64,000 nucleotides of DNA. It comes from Phyllostachys edulis (Eukaryota; Streptophyta; Magnoliopsida; Poales; Poaceae). Both the position numbers and the translations under genes were made by a program. This document shows, one piece after another, positions 46,037-58,462 of the stretch (position 1 is the first letter of the stretch; each line of letters starts with the position of its first letter). The notes under the pieces are model-generated. The model had not been told where the DNA came from and did not search any database. It saw only the letters and a program-made list of their open reading frames with translations. The DNA lies in contig CM070561.1 in assembly GCA_036346405.1 (NCBI GenBank), positions 26,816,215 to 26,880,214 on the forward strand. Reading direction: 5' to 3'.

Positions 46037-49000
46037 TCGTCCCTGCCACCACTGCATAGCGTCGCCGACTTGGGGACGGCATCCACGCTGCAGCCAAATC
46101 CCTCCAGATCTCCTTCGTCCTCCGCGCCCACCCTACTTCAGCAGTCACGCCCCAGGATCCCGATGCCTAGGGTTTCACCACCATGATCTTGTCGACCACG
46201 GTGGGCGAAACTTCGCCCTGCAGATGACCTCATCGGAGGTCCAGCCATCCTCTTCGGCTTTCTATGTATTTTAATTTCCTCTCTAGTTCTCCCTTGTATT
46301 GACCCATTCTTCATTTTTTTCTCTCTAGGGTTTGGGCTCTGTGCGTCCTTGCGGTGTCGCCCTTGCTTCTTTGGAATCTTTCCATGTCGTTGGTCACTCC
46401 TCAACCGCGGACATTCTCTCCCAGCTCGGCTGGCATGGGTGCCAACCTCCGCTACTCACCCGGCTTCATCGCCCTCAAGTAGGTAATCTCGCCTCCCACG
46501 CCACCACAAAGATAATTACTCCCTGCCCCCAAGTCTTACTATGTGCCTGCCTTTCTCTCTATTGAAATTTCTGTATGTGTTGTCAAGCAATGCACTACAT
46601 GGTCACTTTTGAAATATTCTTCATACTTTGGTGCTCCTATGATGTTGTGCAAGCCGTGTTTGAACTTGTACTCGTGGGATTGGGTGTGAGTGACCAGTGT
46701 GTTGATCTCTTTTTTCTTTCTAGATGATCTCTAAATATTGGTACTACTGTGCTTATGTTATGGCTTGTGATCCTATGATTTAGATGTGCAGACCAAAATT
46801 ATGCTTGTGCTTATGCAATCCATCTACCAATCTCTATGGTACCAAATTATCCTAGAGATCAGGTTCAAGTTGTTGACTATACATGTGAAAATAGATGAAT
46901 TGGTTAGATCAAAATATTTAACTTGCCTTAGCTGATTGTGTGAGGGTGTAACTTGTTCTTGTGCCCTTGCATGTCAATGGTATGCACCTTTAGGAACAGA
47001 TCAGGGGCATAGCCTACCGCCTCCGCCACTGCAGAAATAGGGGCAATTGCACGATGCCCCTTTGCTTCTTTGACACGACCTTCCCTGGTCCAGAAGGCAA
47101 CCAACATTTCGAATTCTTTGATTTTTCCTGATTCTGTTATATTTGTCTTGATTCCATAATTCTTAATTTCTCCTACACTCACCGATTCTGAAATTTCTGA
47201 TAGTTCAATGTGACAACATGTGCGTGCTTATGTAGTTTCATAACTCATATAAATGAGAGATGGATCATCAGAATTTGTGCATTGCAATGAGGAGAAATAT
47301 AAAGCAATGAGTTTACAGAAGGGTTAGAAGGGTTAAGAAATTTTGGCATTCCTTTTAAGGTGATGATACTACTCCAGCAAGTATATACACTTTTGCATTT
47401 TGGCATTCATTAATTAAAGCTTGCAATGAAACACTAATAGACCTATTATCTAATTTAATCTAGTTTTGAGTTGATGCAATATTTCATTTAGCTCCATATT
47501 TTGTACATTGATATTGGTACCATAATCTGAAATGTTATTCAAGAACTCTGGGTGAAGATAGTTTCTGAATTCAGATTATTATTACCTCACATGTATATGA
47601 ATCATAGTCTTCACATCTCACATTTATCAGCATGCATAGATATGTAGCTACATCTGAATTTAGTTTTATATGAATTATTTTCTTGGAACTTCAGGTACTT
47701 TTGAATTGCTGAAAGCTCTGTATGTTTTTTTTTTTGTATTTTGTGGAGGTTGCAGATTCTTAGCAATAGAAGGATGCAGAATGTTCAGCACACAAACTCT
47801 TGGCCAAGTACCTTGCTACTTCTTCTCTTCTCTTTAGTGTATTTTTTTAAGCTGTTAACTCAATGAACATATAGTGGGTTTATTCATAAGAAGATAAATA
47901 TAAAAGATAGTTGTCTTCTCGTGTAAGTTAGCGCTTTCCTTTTCTCTTTGTTTATCTCTCTTTTTTGATATTAACGATATGAGTGCTGTAGCAGGGGACA
48001 GTAAACATGGTTGGGACCATGGTTAGGACAACACACGTGGCACGACTTGGATAGAGGCCCTTAGCATTGCACTCACGGTCTGGTTAGGTTGATCAGTGCA
48101 AAGACCTGATTAGTAAATTGAAGATTAACAAAATTTCATTCCAAAAGTTCCCTTTTTCGCTTTGCAAGGCTCATCTCTGTATAGCATAGGGTTCTTGACC
48201 TTGATGATGAGGTTATTCTTTGCCCATACGCAAGGAAAACAAACTGCAGATGCAGCATCACAAGAGACAATTTTTTATCTTATTGCCAAATGCTCTTCGT
48301 AACTACAGATGTTCATAATATTAGTGCATGCTCTCTGAAGGAGCAAAAGGGATCAGCTAGTACACCCTTCAACAAAGTGTTAAAGGCATGATGAACCATT
48401 GCATCATGTCAATAGCATGTTTGTCTTGACGTGGAAAAACAGTTCATAGGACTTGGTCTTAGTCCATACATGTCATGATCAATGCCATTACTTAGGCATG
48501 CCGACTTGTCCCTTACAGTTGTATGTCTTGAAAATATATGTGATTGAAAAATGTAAAGTTTTATGGAGTCATAAACCTAAGTTGGATCGTTTTTAAAAAA
48601 AATGAAGTTGGAAGTTAGGATATCATATATTTCTAGTCTCACATCTGCCATCCAATCATCCAAATAATCTATACTATGACTCAGAAGTAGTGCATAGTCC
48701 TCCATACTATTGGCCCTTCCCTGTCCTGCTTCTCCCGTGGGCCATGAAAACAAGCTACTCCAGTAGAGAGGTACAGGAAGGAGCATAGACATCAGGCATA
48801 CAAAGGCTACAAATTTTGGATGGTGCATGTCAATCTTGCAATTGCGAAATTTGAAGAATTGATATGGCCATACAAAGGCTACAAATTGATTGGTCATGCA
48901 GTAGGAGCTGATATTGCATGGCTATCAACTTATGTACGGTGCTCCTTTTAGCTTTGTTACTTTAATATTGTGATTTTGTTTCTTCATAATGGTGCATTAA

Positions 49001-49645
49001 TGGACTCTTTTTTTTTTATTGTAGGTTGATAAGATAAATGGATGGTGCTATGGATGACATGTTCAATGCAAGGTGGAGAATGGTGACATAGGCAGATGAT
49101 CTTTATTACATTTAGATTTAGATTTCATTCTGTTAGGAAATGATGTTCAAGTAAAATATTTATATCATATCTTATGTGGATGGTTCTCTGTGTAATGCAA
49201 CAATTTGTTTTTAATATATGAGTGTTCTTTTTAACCATGCTATGACCGATAATGATTTTTTTACTTTGACTTCTACACAATTATAATTGTTGCAGCAACC
49301 TAATTATATCCATTGCCAAAATAGCAGAACTCATCTGTATGGCATGTACCAACGCTTCTATGTGTTGTGACAATATAATTATATCCATTGTTAAAATAGT
49401 AAAAGTCATCCATGCATGGTAAGTACCAACGCATACAAGTATAGTTACAACCTGATTATATTCGTTGCTACTTCACAACACCTTTTCATATCTATTACCA
49501 ACGCTTGTTTATCTGTTGTGATAGACTCTCGCAACGGCCTTAATGGCAACACATAGTAAATGCGTTGGTATAGACCGTGCTAACACTTATTTGGATTTTT
49601 ACCAACGCATATATGCGTTGTTAAAGGGGTGTTCATCTTGTAGTG
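45682..49645. mobile_element. Nested non-autonomous CACTA element, 4.0 kb
   Basis: The left end CACTATAACACGAACCCCCC and right end (complement CACTACAAGATGAACACCCC) match. The TGT duplication (45679-45681, 49646-49648) lies inside the coding sequence of the TNP2 gene. The subterminal motif differs from the host element: AACGCATATATGCGTTG/CCAACGC-type repeats, so this is another CACTA family. The interior has a (TC)n tract, a GC-rich stretch (45880-46560) that looks like a captured gene or leader fragment, and about 3 kb of AT-rich sequence with no recognisable coding region. Confidence 0.92.
45988..46033. repeat. (TC)n microsatellite
   Basis: A pure TC dinucleotide run of 46 bp in the nested CACTA element. 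The Arg-Glu and Leu-Ser ORFs across it are artefacts. Confidence 0.97.
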
Positions 49646-52600
49646 TGTTTGCTTTTAGAAAAGTCGTCGAGCAAGATATGTTGAAGAAGTGGATAAAATT
49701 TATATATTGTTCATGCATTGATTGCGGTAATCTGAAGATGTTTAATAACCCGGCGCAGATCGAAGCACGCTTGATTCGAAGGGGTTTCAAAAAAGGGTAT
49801 ACATGTTGGACTAGTCATGGTGAAGAGCAGATTATACAAGAATTTAATAATGACGACATTGCGGAGGAAGTCAACGATATGTCGGATATGGACTGTGCTT
49901 TTGATGAGGATAGGTCGCACGATGACAATTTGGATCAGATGCTACGCGATGCAAAAGAGAACTACAGTGAAAGAGAGTTTTGTAAATTCGAGTGCTTAAT
50001 GAAGAACTCAGTGAGATCTTTATTCCCTGGCTACAAGCCGGAATACACAAGGTTGTCAACTGTGCTTGAACTGCTGAAATTGAAAACAAGCAATGGTTGG
50101 TCCGACAAGAGTTTCACGGCGTTGTTGGGTTTCCTAGCGGACATCCTTTCGGAGGGAAATGTGTTGCCCAACACCACCTACCAAGCAAAGAAGGTTCTTT
50201 GTCCATTGGGAATGGAAGTAGAAAGAATACATGCATGTCCGAACGATTGTATCCTCTACCGTAAAGAGTATGCAAGCATGCATGTATGTCCCGTGTGCAA
50301 AGCATCCCGATACAAGAGTAAGAATACTGATAAGGTGAAGCAAGGACCTCCTGCTAAGATGTTGTGGTATCTGCTTGTGATCCCATGTTTGAAGTGTTTA
50401 TTTGCGAACCCAAAGGAGACAAGATTGCTGCATTGGCACTCGGAGGAGTGTAAGAAAGATGGAAAGTTAAGACACCCTGCTAATTCTGCCCAGTGGAGAA
50501 ACTTTGATCAGAGCTTCGAAAAGTTCGGTGCGGAACCGAGGAACATAAGGTTAGGGTTGAGTAACATGAGCAGCTGACATAGCACCTAGCCCGTCAATCT
50601 ATGTATGTACAACCTTCCAACTTGGCTATGTATAAAGAGGAAGTACATTTTGATATTATTACTTATCCAAGGGCCGAAACAACCTGGGAATGATATTGAT
50701 GTGTACCTAGCACCATTGCTGGAAGATCTTTTGACACTGTGGAACAAAGGGGTACAAGTATGGGATACGTACAAACGAAAGAAGTTCACTTTACACGCTA
50801 TGTTGTTCTGCACCATCAATGATTTTCCTGTCCTTGGTAACCTGTCGGGCTTCAGTACAAAAGGAGCCAAAGCATGTCCGCACTGCTTAGATGGTACGGA
50901 GAGTGTATGGCTGAACAACTCGCGCAAACTGTGTATATGCGTCACCGTAGGTTCCTTCCCAGGATTCACCCATATCACAAGATGAAGAAACAATTCGACG
51001 GAAATAAGGAGGATGGTTTAGCTCCAAGGGCTTTTAGAGGGAAAGAGGTCTATGATATGGTTAAGGATATCGATGTTGTGCTTGGGAAGGGACGTAAATT
51101 AAGAACCCGTCAGAAGAACATCTAGAAGAAGCGGTCAATTTTCTGGGACTTGCCTTATTGGGACCACTTAGAAGTTCGCCACTACATCGACGTCATGCAC
51201 GTGGAGAAGAATGTATGTGATAGCTTTATTGGTCTCTTACTGAACATTAGTGCCAAAACAAAGGATGGTGTTAATGCACGGCATGACTTGGTTGATATGA
51301 ACATAAGGACCGAGTTAGCACCGAAAGAGACCAATAAAGGACGAACGTACCTTCCCCCAGCTTGCTACACTCTGTCGAAGGACGAGAGAAATGAACTGTG
51401 CTAGAGCTTACATGGTGTGAAAGTTCCGTCCGGTTATTCCGCTAACATTAAGAAACTTGTTTCTGTGCAAGATTTAAAATTAATTGGTATGAAGTCTCAT
51501 GATTGTCATATGCTAATGACACAAATGCTTTCTGTTGCAATTAGGAGTATCTTGCCGAACAAGGTCCGAGTGGCAATCTTGAGGCTGTGTTATTTCTTTA
51601 ACTCAATTGCTCAGAAGGTCATCGATCCCCAAGGACTAGATGCTCCGCAGGCTGAGGTGGTGATGACTCTATGTCATCTTGAGGTGTATTTCCCTCTATC
51701 ATTTTTCAATATCATGGTCCATCTCATTGTTCACCTTGTGAAAGAGATAAAGATATGCGGTCCTGTGTTCCTACGTCATATGTACCCGTTTGAGAGGTAC
51801 ATGATAATTCTCAAGTCCTACGTACGGAATCGGTCTCGACTGGAGGGCAGCATCATCGAAGGTTATGCAACCAAAGATGTCATTGAGTTCTGCGTCGATT
51901 ACATGGCTCAGGTGGAACCGATAGGTGTGCCTCTATCTCATCATGAGGGGAGACTGGAGGGTATCAGGACCATCGAAATCAATCACTCCCGATCTGGATA
52001 TGTATGCTCAAGCCCATTTCACAGTCTTGCAACACATGACCCAAGTGTCCCTGTACATCGACAAGCACAAAGACATGGTACGCCAACAGAATCCAGACTG
52101 GTCGGAGGTTTGGATCATGAGAGAGTACAACCGTCGGTTCAACGAATGGTTAAAGGCGCGATTCACTGGGAGGTCATCAAGTGATGATACACTGCTATGG
52201 TTGGCAAAATGGCCAAAATTTACAATTGTGACATGGCAAGGATACGACATAAATGGGTACATATTTTATACAACAGCTCAGGATAAGAAGAGCACAGTCT
52301 AGAACAGCGGTGTCCGCATAGATGAGTTTCATGAGCAGTTTAATACCGCCGGGCCACGGAGGTTGAACTCCTACTATGGGTTCATAGAGGAGATTTGGGA
52401 GCTTGACTACGTACTTTTCAAGATCCCCCTGTTTCGATGCCATTGGGTTAAACTTCCGCAAGGTGTGAAGGTCGATAAGTACAGCGTCACTACTGTGGAC
52501 CTCAAACATGTCGGAGACAAGGACGAACCATTCGTACTAGCTAAGCAAGTTGTTCAAGTTTTTTTATGTAACAGACCCGGCAAATAAGAACCGACACGTA

Positions 52601-53117
52601 GTTCTTTATGGAAAAAGAAGGATTGTCGGAGTTGAGAATGTCGTGGATGAGGAAGAGTATAATCAATTTGATGAGTTGCCTCCTTTCGGAAACGGCATCA
52701 GGCTCGAGGAAGAACCCAGTGAGGAAGCTAGCTATATGCGCGTCGATCATCATGAAGGGCTATATTTTAATTAAGAATTTACTCCATTGTAATTTATTCC
52801 ATAACATGAGACATGTCAATGTGGACTTGCCATGTGTTATGGACTTGTAATCTCTTATATATTTTGATGTCAACGTGGAATTGTCATGTGTTAATGTGTT
52901 ATGGACTTGTCATCTTTGATATTGATGTCAATGTGGACTTCATTGTAATGTGGAGTATCAAAATTGGTTTCACTTGATTTGGAGTTGAGTTGAATTAGAT
53001 ATGAATTTTTTAAATCAAATGAATTGTCAGTGGATAAATTAGTTTTTAGTCAAATTATTTGGAGTTGTGTTATGGACTTGTCACTAGGTTCATGTGGATA
53101 AATAGAATGGTAGTAGC

Positions 53118-53243
53118 ATATCACAGACGGTTCTATTATGGAACCGTTTGTGATAAAACATCACAAACGGTTCTATTAAAGAACCGTCTGTGATATGGAC
53201 CATATCACAGACGCTTCCATAATAGAACCGTCTGTGATATGCC
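53118..53243. repeat. Internal subterminal-type array of the large CACTA element
   Basis: Three palindromic units (TCACAGACGGTTCTATTATG/GAACCGT(T/C)TGTGATA) lie between the two genes, the same position as the array at 11583-11790 in the other large element. Confidence 0.9.
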
Positions 53244-54892
53244 TTCATAAACCTAGGGCTCGCCCGTTCACCTCCCCAGTGCCCTTAGCCCCTTAAGTTC
53301 TCGCTCGTTCGCCTCCTCTAGGGCTCGCCCGTTCACCTCCCCTTAAGCCTCGACACCGCCGCCTCCGATCTCGACGCCGCCGCCCCCGACATCGACCATG
53401 CCACCGTCCCCGACATCAACAACGCTGCCGCCGCCTTGACGTGCAGCCTCCTCCCCGTGTCGGCGTCCTCCCTCTGCTGGCCTCCTCCCCATGTCGGCCT
53501 CCTCCCCTGCACCGACCTCCTCCCCGCGGCCACCTCCCCTGTGCCAGCCTCCTCCCCCCACGCCGTCCTCCTCCCTTGCACCGGCCTCCTCCTTGCACTA
53601 TGAAGGTAAGAACCTATCCCTTAATCCTCCACTGTGAATATTGTGCTAGGTCAGTCAGATGCATAGTGTTGCTAATATTGTGAATGTCAATTGAGTTAAC
53701 AAATTGAAAGTTTGAAATTGAAAGAAGATTAGCTAATAGCACTTGGGTTCTGAGAAATCTTGTTGTTGTAGGTTGTTTGAAGAGTAGTATGAAGACTTTC
53801 AGAATTGGCAATATGCTTTGCCATTGCTAAGTCTAGTAGTTAGTAATACCTATGTTCTTTTAGCCTCTGAGCATTTGTCCAACAATAGTAACCTAATCTG
53901 AAAACAAACATGGTTCTGAATTTTCAGAAAAACCAACAAAGAACAACCGATTCTTTTGATAAGTTATTGATCGGAGAAGGTTTTTTGGAATATAGTTGGG
54001 TTCAACAGGGAACTACTGACATTTCAAATGCAAGTGAATGAAAAGGTTATGCTGGTTTAGATGGCCATTAATGATTGATCTAAAGAGAGCCCTCTGAATA
54101 TGAAAAACAGTAAATTTAGTAAGCTCAATAGTTAAGGATTAGTAAATAATATAAGATGTTTAACCTAGATACTTTGAGATTAACTAAAAACAACCTTATG
54201 TCTGAGAGTGATGCCACTCAAAAATATGTTTAGTAAATTGAAACTCGAATTAGCAAGAAATTGAGTTGGCAGCACCTCATTTCAGAAAAATGCCCTTTTG
54301 TAGGTTGTTTAAACAGTAGAGGTAGATCAGTGTTTAGTGTTGTGTTTAGCTTTTAGATCACTCAAAACTTTGTTTAACAAATGAGTATGTGAATTAGTAA
54401 GAAGGCTTAGTTATCAAACCCTTTCTCTTAGCAATTTTTTTTCCTCTAATAAGATGAATGGTCAGAGAAGGTCTCTAGTTGAAATCTTGCAAATGCCAGT
54501 AAACTGATGACTTTACTAAATTCAGGTACTTAGAAGGTTATTGCCTTGTTAAAAATAAGCATTAGTTTGGTTAACCAAAACAAACAGTGAGCTAATAGCT
54601 TTTCTAATACCAACGGGAGTTAAAGAATTGTTAGAATGCAAAGATCAGTTACGTAAACCTATTATTAACTAGCCATTAGTATTTCATTCTAAAGGAGTGA
54701 AGTTATTTAGAAAGTAAGAGTGAGGTCTATGTATGTCAAATGACAGTAGACCTAATGTTTACAAGGCAATTTTTTGTATAAAATATGTTTCTATATTATG
54801 TGCAAATGCTTCAATATTAATGGTATTTGTGCTAGATATGATGAGATTATGGCCATGGTGGGTGTTCTTGGGCATTGAGGGTGGTGGGTCTT

Positions 54893-57800
54893 TGTAACAT
54901 CCCAATTTTCTAGAGTTCTTAAAAGTTTTCAAAATAAAAAGAACCATTTGGTTTTGATGAGAGTCCAAAGCTTAACTTGAGATTTTCGAAAATTTGAGTG
55001 TTTAAAATGACTAAATCAAACTTCAACTAATGCGTAAGTTTGGTTTATTTGGAGTTGTTCGGGTTTTGGTCTGTTTTTCTTTCTCGTAGTTCGCTTAGAC
55101 CTCTCTGGACCTCCCTTAACCTCTTCAGACCCTTTTCCCCGTTTGGACCTCCTTTAGACCTCTTTGGACCTCCCCTTTGTGCCCTTTGCTTGGACTTTTC
55201 TTTAGCTCAGACCTTCTTTAGGCCTTTTTGTTGGTTTGAATCTCTTTAGACCTCTTTGTTGGTTTGAATCTCTATTTGAGGTTTAGACCTCCTTTTGATC
55301 TAAACCACCTTCTCTGTTTAGACCTCCTTATGGTCCAGACCTCCTTCGCCGTTTAAATCTTCCTTTGGTTTTGACCTCCCCTTTGGGTCACGACCACCCT
55401 CGAGGTGTTCCCAACTCGGGTTTATGTTTCAAACATCCTTGAACTTCGAATTCTAAATTCGGGTTGATTCCCCTTTTCTCCTGGACCTCCTCGTGTTCAT
55501 TTGAACCTCCTCGTGTTCATCTGGACCTTCCCGTGCTCCCTTGGATCTCCTTTGGCTCCAACCTTGACCGTTGAGACCTCCCTTGTATTGGTCTTGATCG
55601 CTGGGATCTCCTTTTGTTCCATCTTGACCGTTGAGACCTCCCTTGTGTTGGTCTTGACTGTCGGGATCTCCTTTGGCTCCATCTTGACCGTTGAGACCTC
55701 CCTTGTGTTGGTCTTGACCGTCGGGATCTCCTTTGGCTCCACCTTGACCGTTAAGACCTCCCTTTGTTGGGATCTGAGGGTCCAAACCTCCCCCAGTCTA
55801 GATCCCTCTGTCCATCAGCCCTTTTATCTCTCTTCGTGTGAGCGCGCCCAGTTGAACCATCCGATCAAAATCGGACGGCTCCGCTCCGCTGCACGTATTC
55901 CCCCCCTCCCTTGAGCCCACGACCACCTTTTTTGTCGTTTTGCCGCGACCTCCCCTTGAGGCCGTGACCTCCTCTTCTTGTCGTGTTGCCACGACCTCCC
56001 TTGAGCCCGCGACCTCCTTTTTGTCGTTTTGCTGCGACCCTCCCCCCCTTGAGGCCGCGACCTCCTTCTCTTGTCGTGTTGCCGCAACCTCCCTTGAGCT
56101 CGCGACCTCATTTTTATCGTTTTGCCACGACCTCCCCTTGAGGCCGCGACCTCCTCTTCTTGTCGTTTTGTCACGACCTCCTTTGGTCGGGACCTCCCTG
56201 TGGTCTTTTTGTAAAGACCACCCTCCTTGGTCTTTTGCGAAGACCACCCTTGCGGTCACGACCTCCATTGTGGTCAAGACCTCTCCTTTGAGTCACGACC
56301 ACTCCTCTCGGTCGTGATTTCCCTCTTTTTCTCTATGCGGCACGCACATTAAATGTTGCTGTCACCGTATCAACGTGCGCATTTAAAATTGTTGCCTCCG
56401 TAGCGACGTGCGCATTTAATTCTGTTGCCTCTGCTGAACCCTACCAAGCTCCCCGCAAGTCTCGCCGCCTCGTCCAGTCGCCCGGGGCCCCATTTTTCGC
56501 TATAAATAGAGTGCCTAGGAGCTTTTTTTTGCCCTTCTTTTGCTCCCTCTCACTCACTCTCTTTTGTTCTCCCGGCCACCTTTGTTCAAGCTCTCTTTTG
56601 AAGTGGTTCCACCTCTTTCCCTCATCAAAATCTTTGCTTTCTTTTAGCTCTGGTTTGGTGAGTTCTTTGGTTTTCCTTTTGAAGTTGTTGACCTGGCTCT
56701 TTTCGAAAACGTGTAGGATCCGGTTGTTCCGAAGACCTACTGGACCCAGCTTTCTGAACCGAAGAAGCTCCGTTCTGCATCGAAGGCAAGTCATAAACCT
56801 TTGACCATGTTGAACCCATTTTCCAAAAAAGTATATTGTTTTGATGTGAACTTGCATGGCTATTTTTATAAAAATGGTTTTGGGAATAGCTAAGCACCAC
56901 TTGCCAGTATGACTCCTTAGTATGATTGAATACAACATGTTGACATGTACCCTTGGATACCTGTAGGATGGATTATCTTAGTTGGATGTCTTTGAATACC
57001 AACAGGGGTGTGTTTTATTGCTTAGCCTTGCTCTAGTAGACGTTGGTCTCGTAATCTCTTGACTCAAAGAATGTCGAACTTGACTAATGAGCTATGGAAC
57101 CGTGGCAATGCCACTATTGTTAAAATTTGTGTGCCAAGACCAGAATGGTCATTTGGTTAGGTTGAACCAGAAAATGTTTTATGCTCGGGCGAGTAGTCAG
57201 GGAGTGAGTAGTGGGTGCCTTGAGCACACTGGGTTTGTGGTCGGACTCGCCTAAGCAGCCAACTAAGGACTTAACCTTGTACGCCATCGATCTGGGTCAT
57301 CTCTGTGCAACCACAAGTCCAGGATGGGGTGGTCCTGGCCAACTAATTAGTGAGGTCCTTATGTGGTTCTGTCGTGGTGGTCGAAATGGCACAAGAGGGG
57401 GCCCTGAAAAGCGAATCCTCAATGGGTAGAACCAAGTCTGGACTGACCTTTGTAAAGGCCTTGTCACGAGCTCTAGACTGCTTACCAAAGGAAGTGAGCA
57501 GGGGCATCGACGGGTGCCCAACCAACTAGAGGACTTCGTGTCTTGTGGGTAAAGTGCACAATCTCTGTAGAGTGTAAAATCTATTCGAATAGTCGTGTCC
57601 TCGGTTATGGACATTCCCGGTTCTTTCACGCAAGGGGTAGATCTTTCAAAAGTTGGGTTTGGTTCCGAGTGGGTTGGCTCATGACTGGGTGGTCATGAGT
57701 AGTCTAGGCACACGACTGGGTGGTCGTGTGATGTTTCCAAAGAACTTGTTTAGTTATGTATTATCTTTTCAACTTGTGCTTTGCAATCTACTTATTGTAT

Positions 57801-58462
57801 TTCCAGTAAATGTTGCTTTCTGCAAACTAACCATACAACTTTTCTTTGGCAAGCCTTGCATAAATGTAATTGCATTCATTTTCCCTATGGCTTGCTGAGT
57901 ACATTCAAAGTACTCATGGCTTGTGCCCTCTGGTTAATCAGTAGCCGATGACCTTCCAGGGTGCTCCGAGCACTATGAGGAGGAGTTTGTTGAAGACCTC
58001 ATGGACTAGGGGACGTCCTCCACTCGATAGCCTGTGGCTCACCAAGTGGCTCTGTGCTGTATTTTATTTTCCGCTGCAAGTGTTCTTTTGTTGTTTGCCC
58101 TGCGTGGCACCCCTTGTAAATAAGCTTGACCATAAGGTCATTTTTCTATAAGTATTAATTTGTCTGCTTCATCTTGAGTTTGTTGTATGGTTGTGATGAC
58201 ACCGATGTTGGGTCTGTGCGAGCTAGCGATCTGATCTTGGGACTAGCTCATTGTGCACAGAGACTGGGACCTTCGGGTGGTCTTGGTGGACCTCCGGGTG
58301 GACCTTCGAGTCCTCTTGGGTGGTCCTAGATGCTCTCCGGGAGGTCCTGGGGGACCTCTTGGAAAGTCTTGGAGGACCTTTCCAGACCTTTTGGTGGTTC
58401 GGTTGGACCTCCTGGGTGGTCCTGGGAGATCCCTCCGGGTCCTCTCGGGTTGGGTCCTTACA
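54893..58462 (+). mobile_element. Solo gypsy LTR, 3.6 kb
   Basis: It starts TGTAACATCCC and ends GGGTTGGGTCCTTACA, flanked by the exact duplication GTCTT (54888-54892 and 58463-58467). The start is similar to the minus-strand reading of the LTRs at 21602 and 30618 (CCATTTGG and CCAAAGCTTAAC shared), so it is a related family in plus orientation. No internal region remains, consistent with LTR-LTR recombination. Like its relatives it is full of GACCTCC motifs, and has a 60-bp tandem repeat (55563-55770) and a ~70-bp-period degenerate repeat (55915-56190). Confidence 0.93.
55563..55770. repeat. 60-bp minisatellite in the solo LTR
   Basis: Three full 60-bp units start at 55563, 55623 and 55683, with a partial fourth at 55743. 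Each starts CTTGACCGTTGAGACCTCCC. Because 60 is a multiple of three, the minus strand reads as 20-residue repeats (GGLNGQDGAKGD); this is very likely a coincidence of the period. Confidence 0.93.

Larger units (their letters stand above)
45621..52774 (+). pseudogene. TNP2-like CACTA transposase, interrupted and mutated
   Basis: The ATG at 45621 opens MDRNWMYGVNRMSQEYINGM and is cut at 45681 by a nested CACTA element; coding resumes at 49649. The longest frame (to 50577) carries the zinc region (YCSCIDCGNLKMFN), KVLCPLGMEVERIHACPNDC and MHVCPVCKASRYK, then stops at NMSS. Compared with 8125-11354, 24 nt are missing at about 50562, removing TDGMNPFG, and stops follow. Further frames give IQGPKQPGNDIDVYLAPLLE, CPHCLDGTESVW, DUF4218-like LKLIGMKSHDCHMLMTQML and DUF4216-like YVTDPANKNRHVVLYGK, ending at 52774. 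In-frame TAGs lie near 51122 and 51402. It is non-functional. Confidence 0.9.

Noticed and set aside
45892..46274. Arg-Glu-rich or Leu-Ser-rich proteins
   Set aside because: Both come from translating the (TC)n microsatellite at 45988-46033.
55453..55785. Collagen-like Gly-rich protein on the minus strand
   Set aside because: It is a frame kept open by an exact 60-bp tandem repeat inside a solo LTR, with no promoter context.
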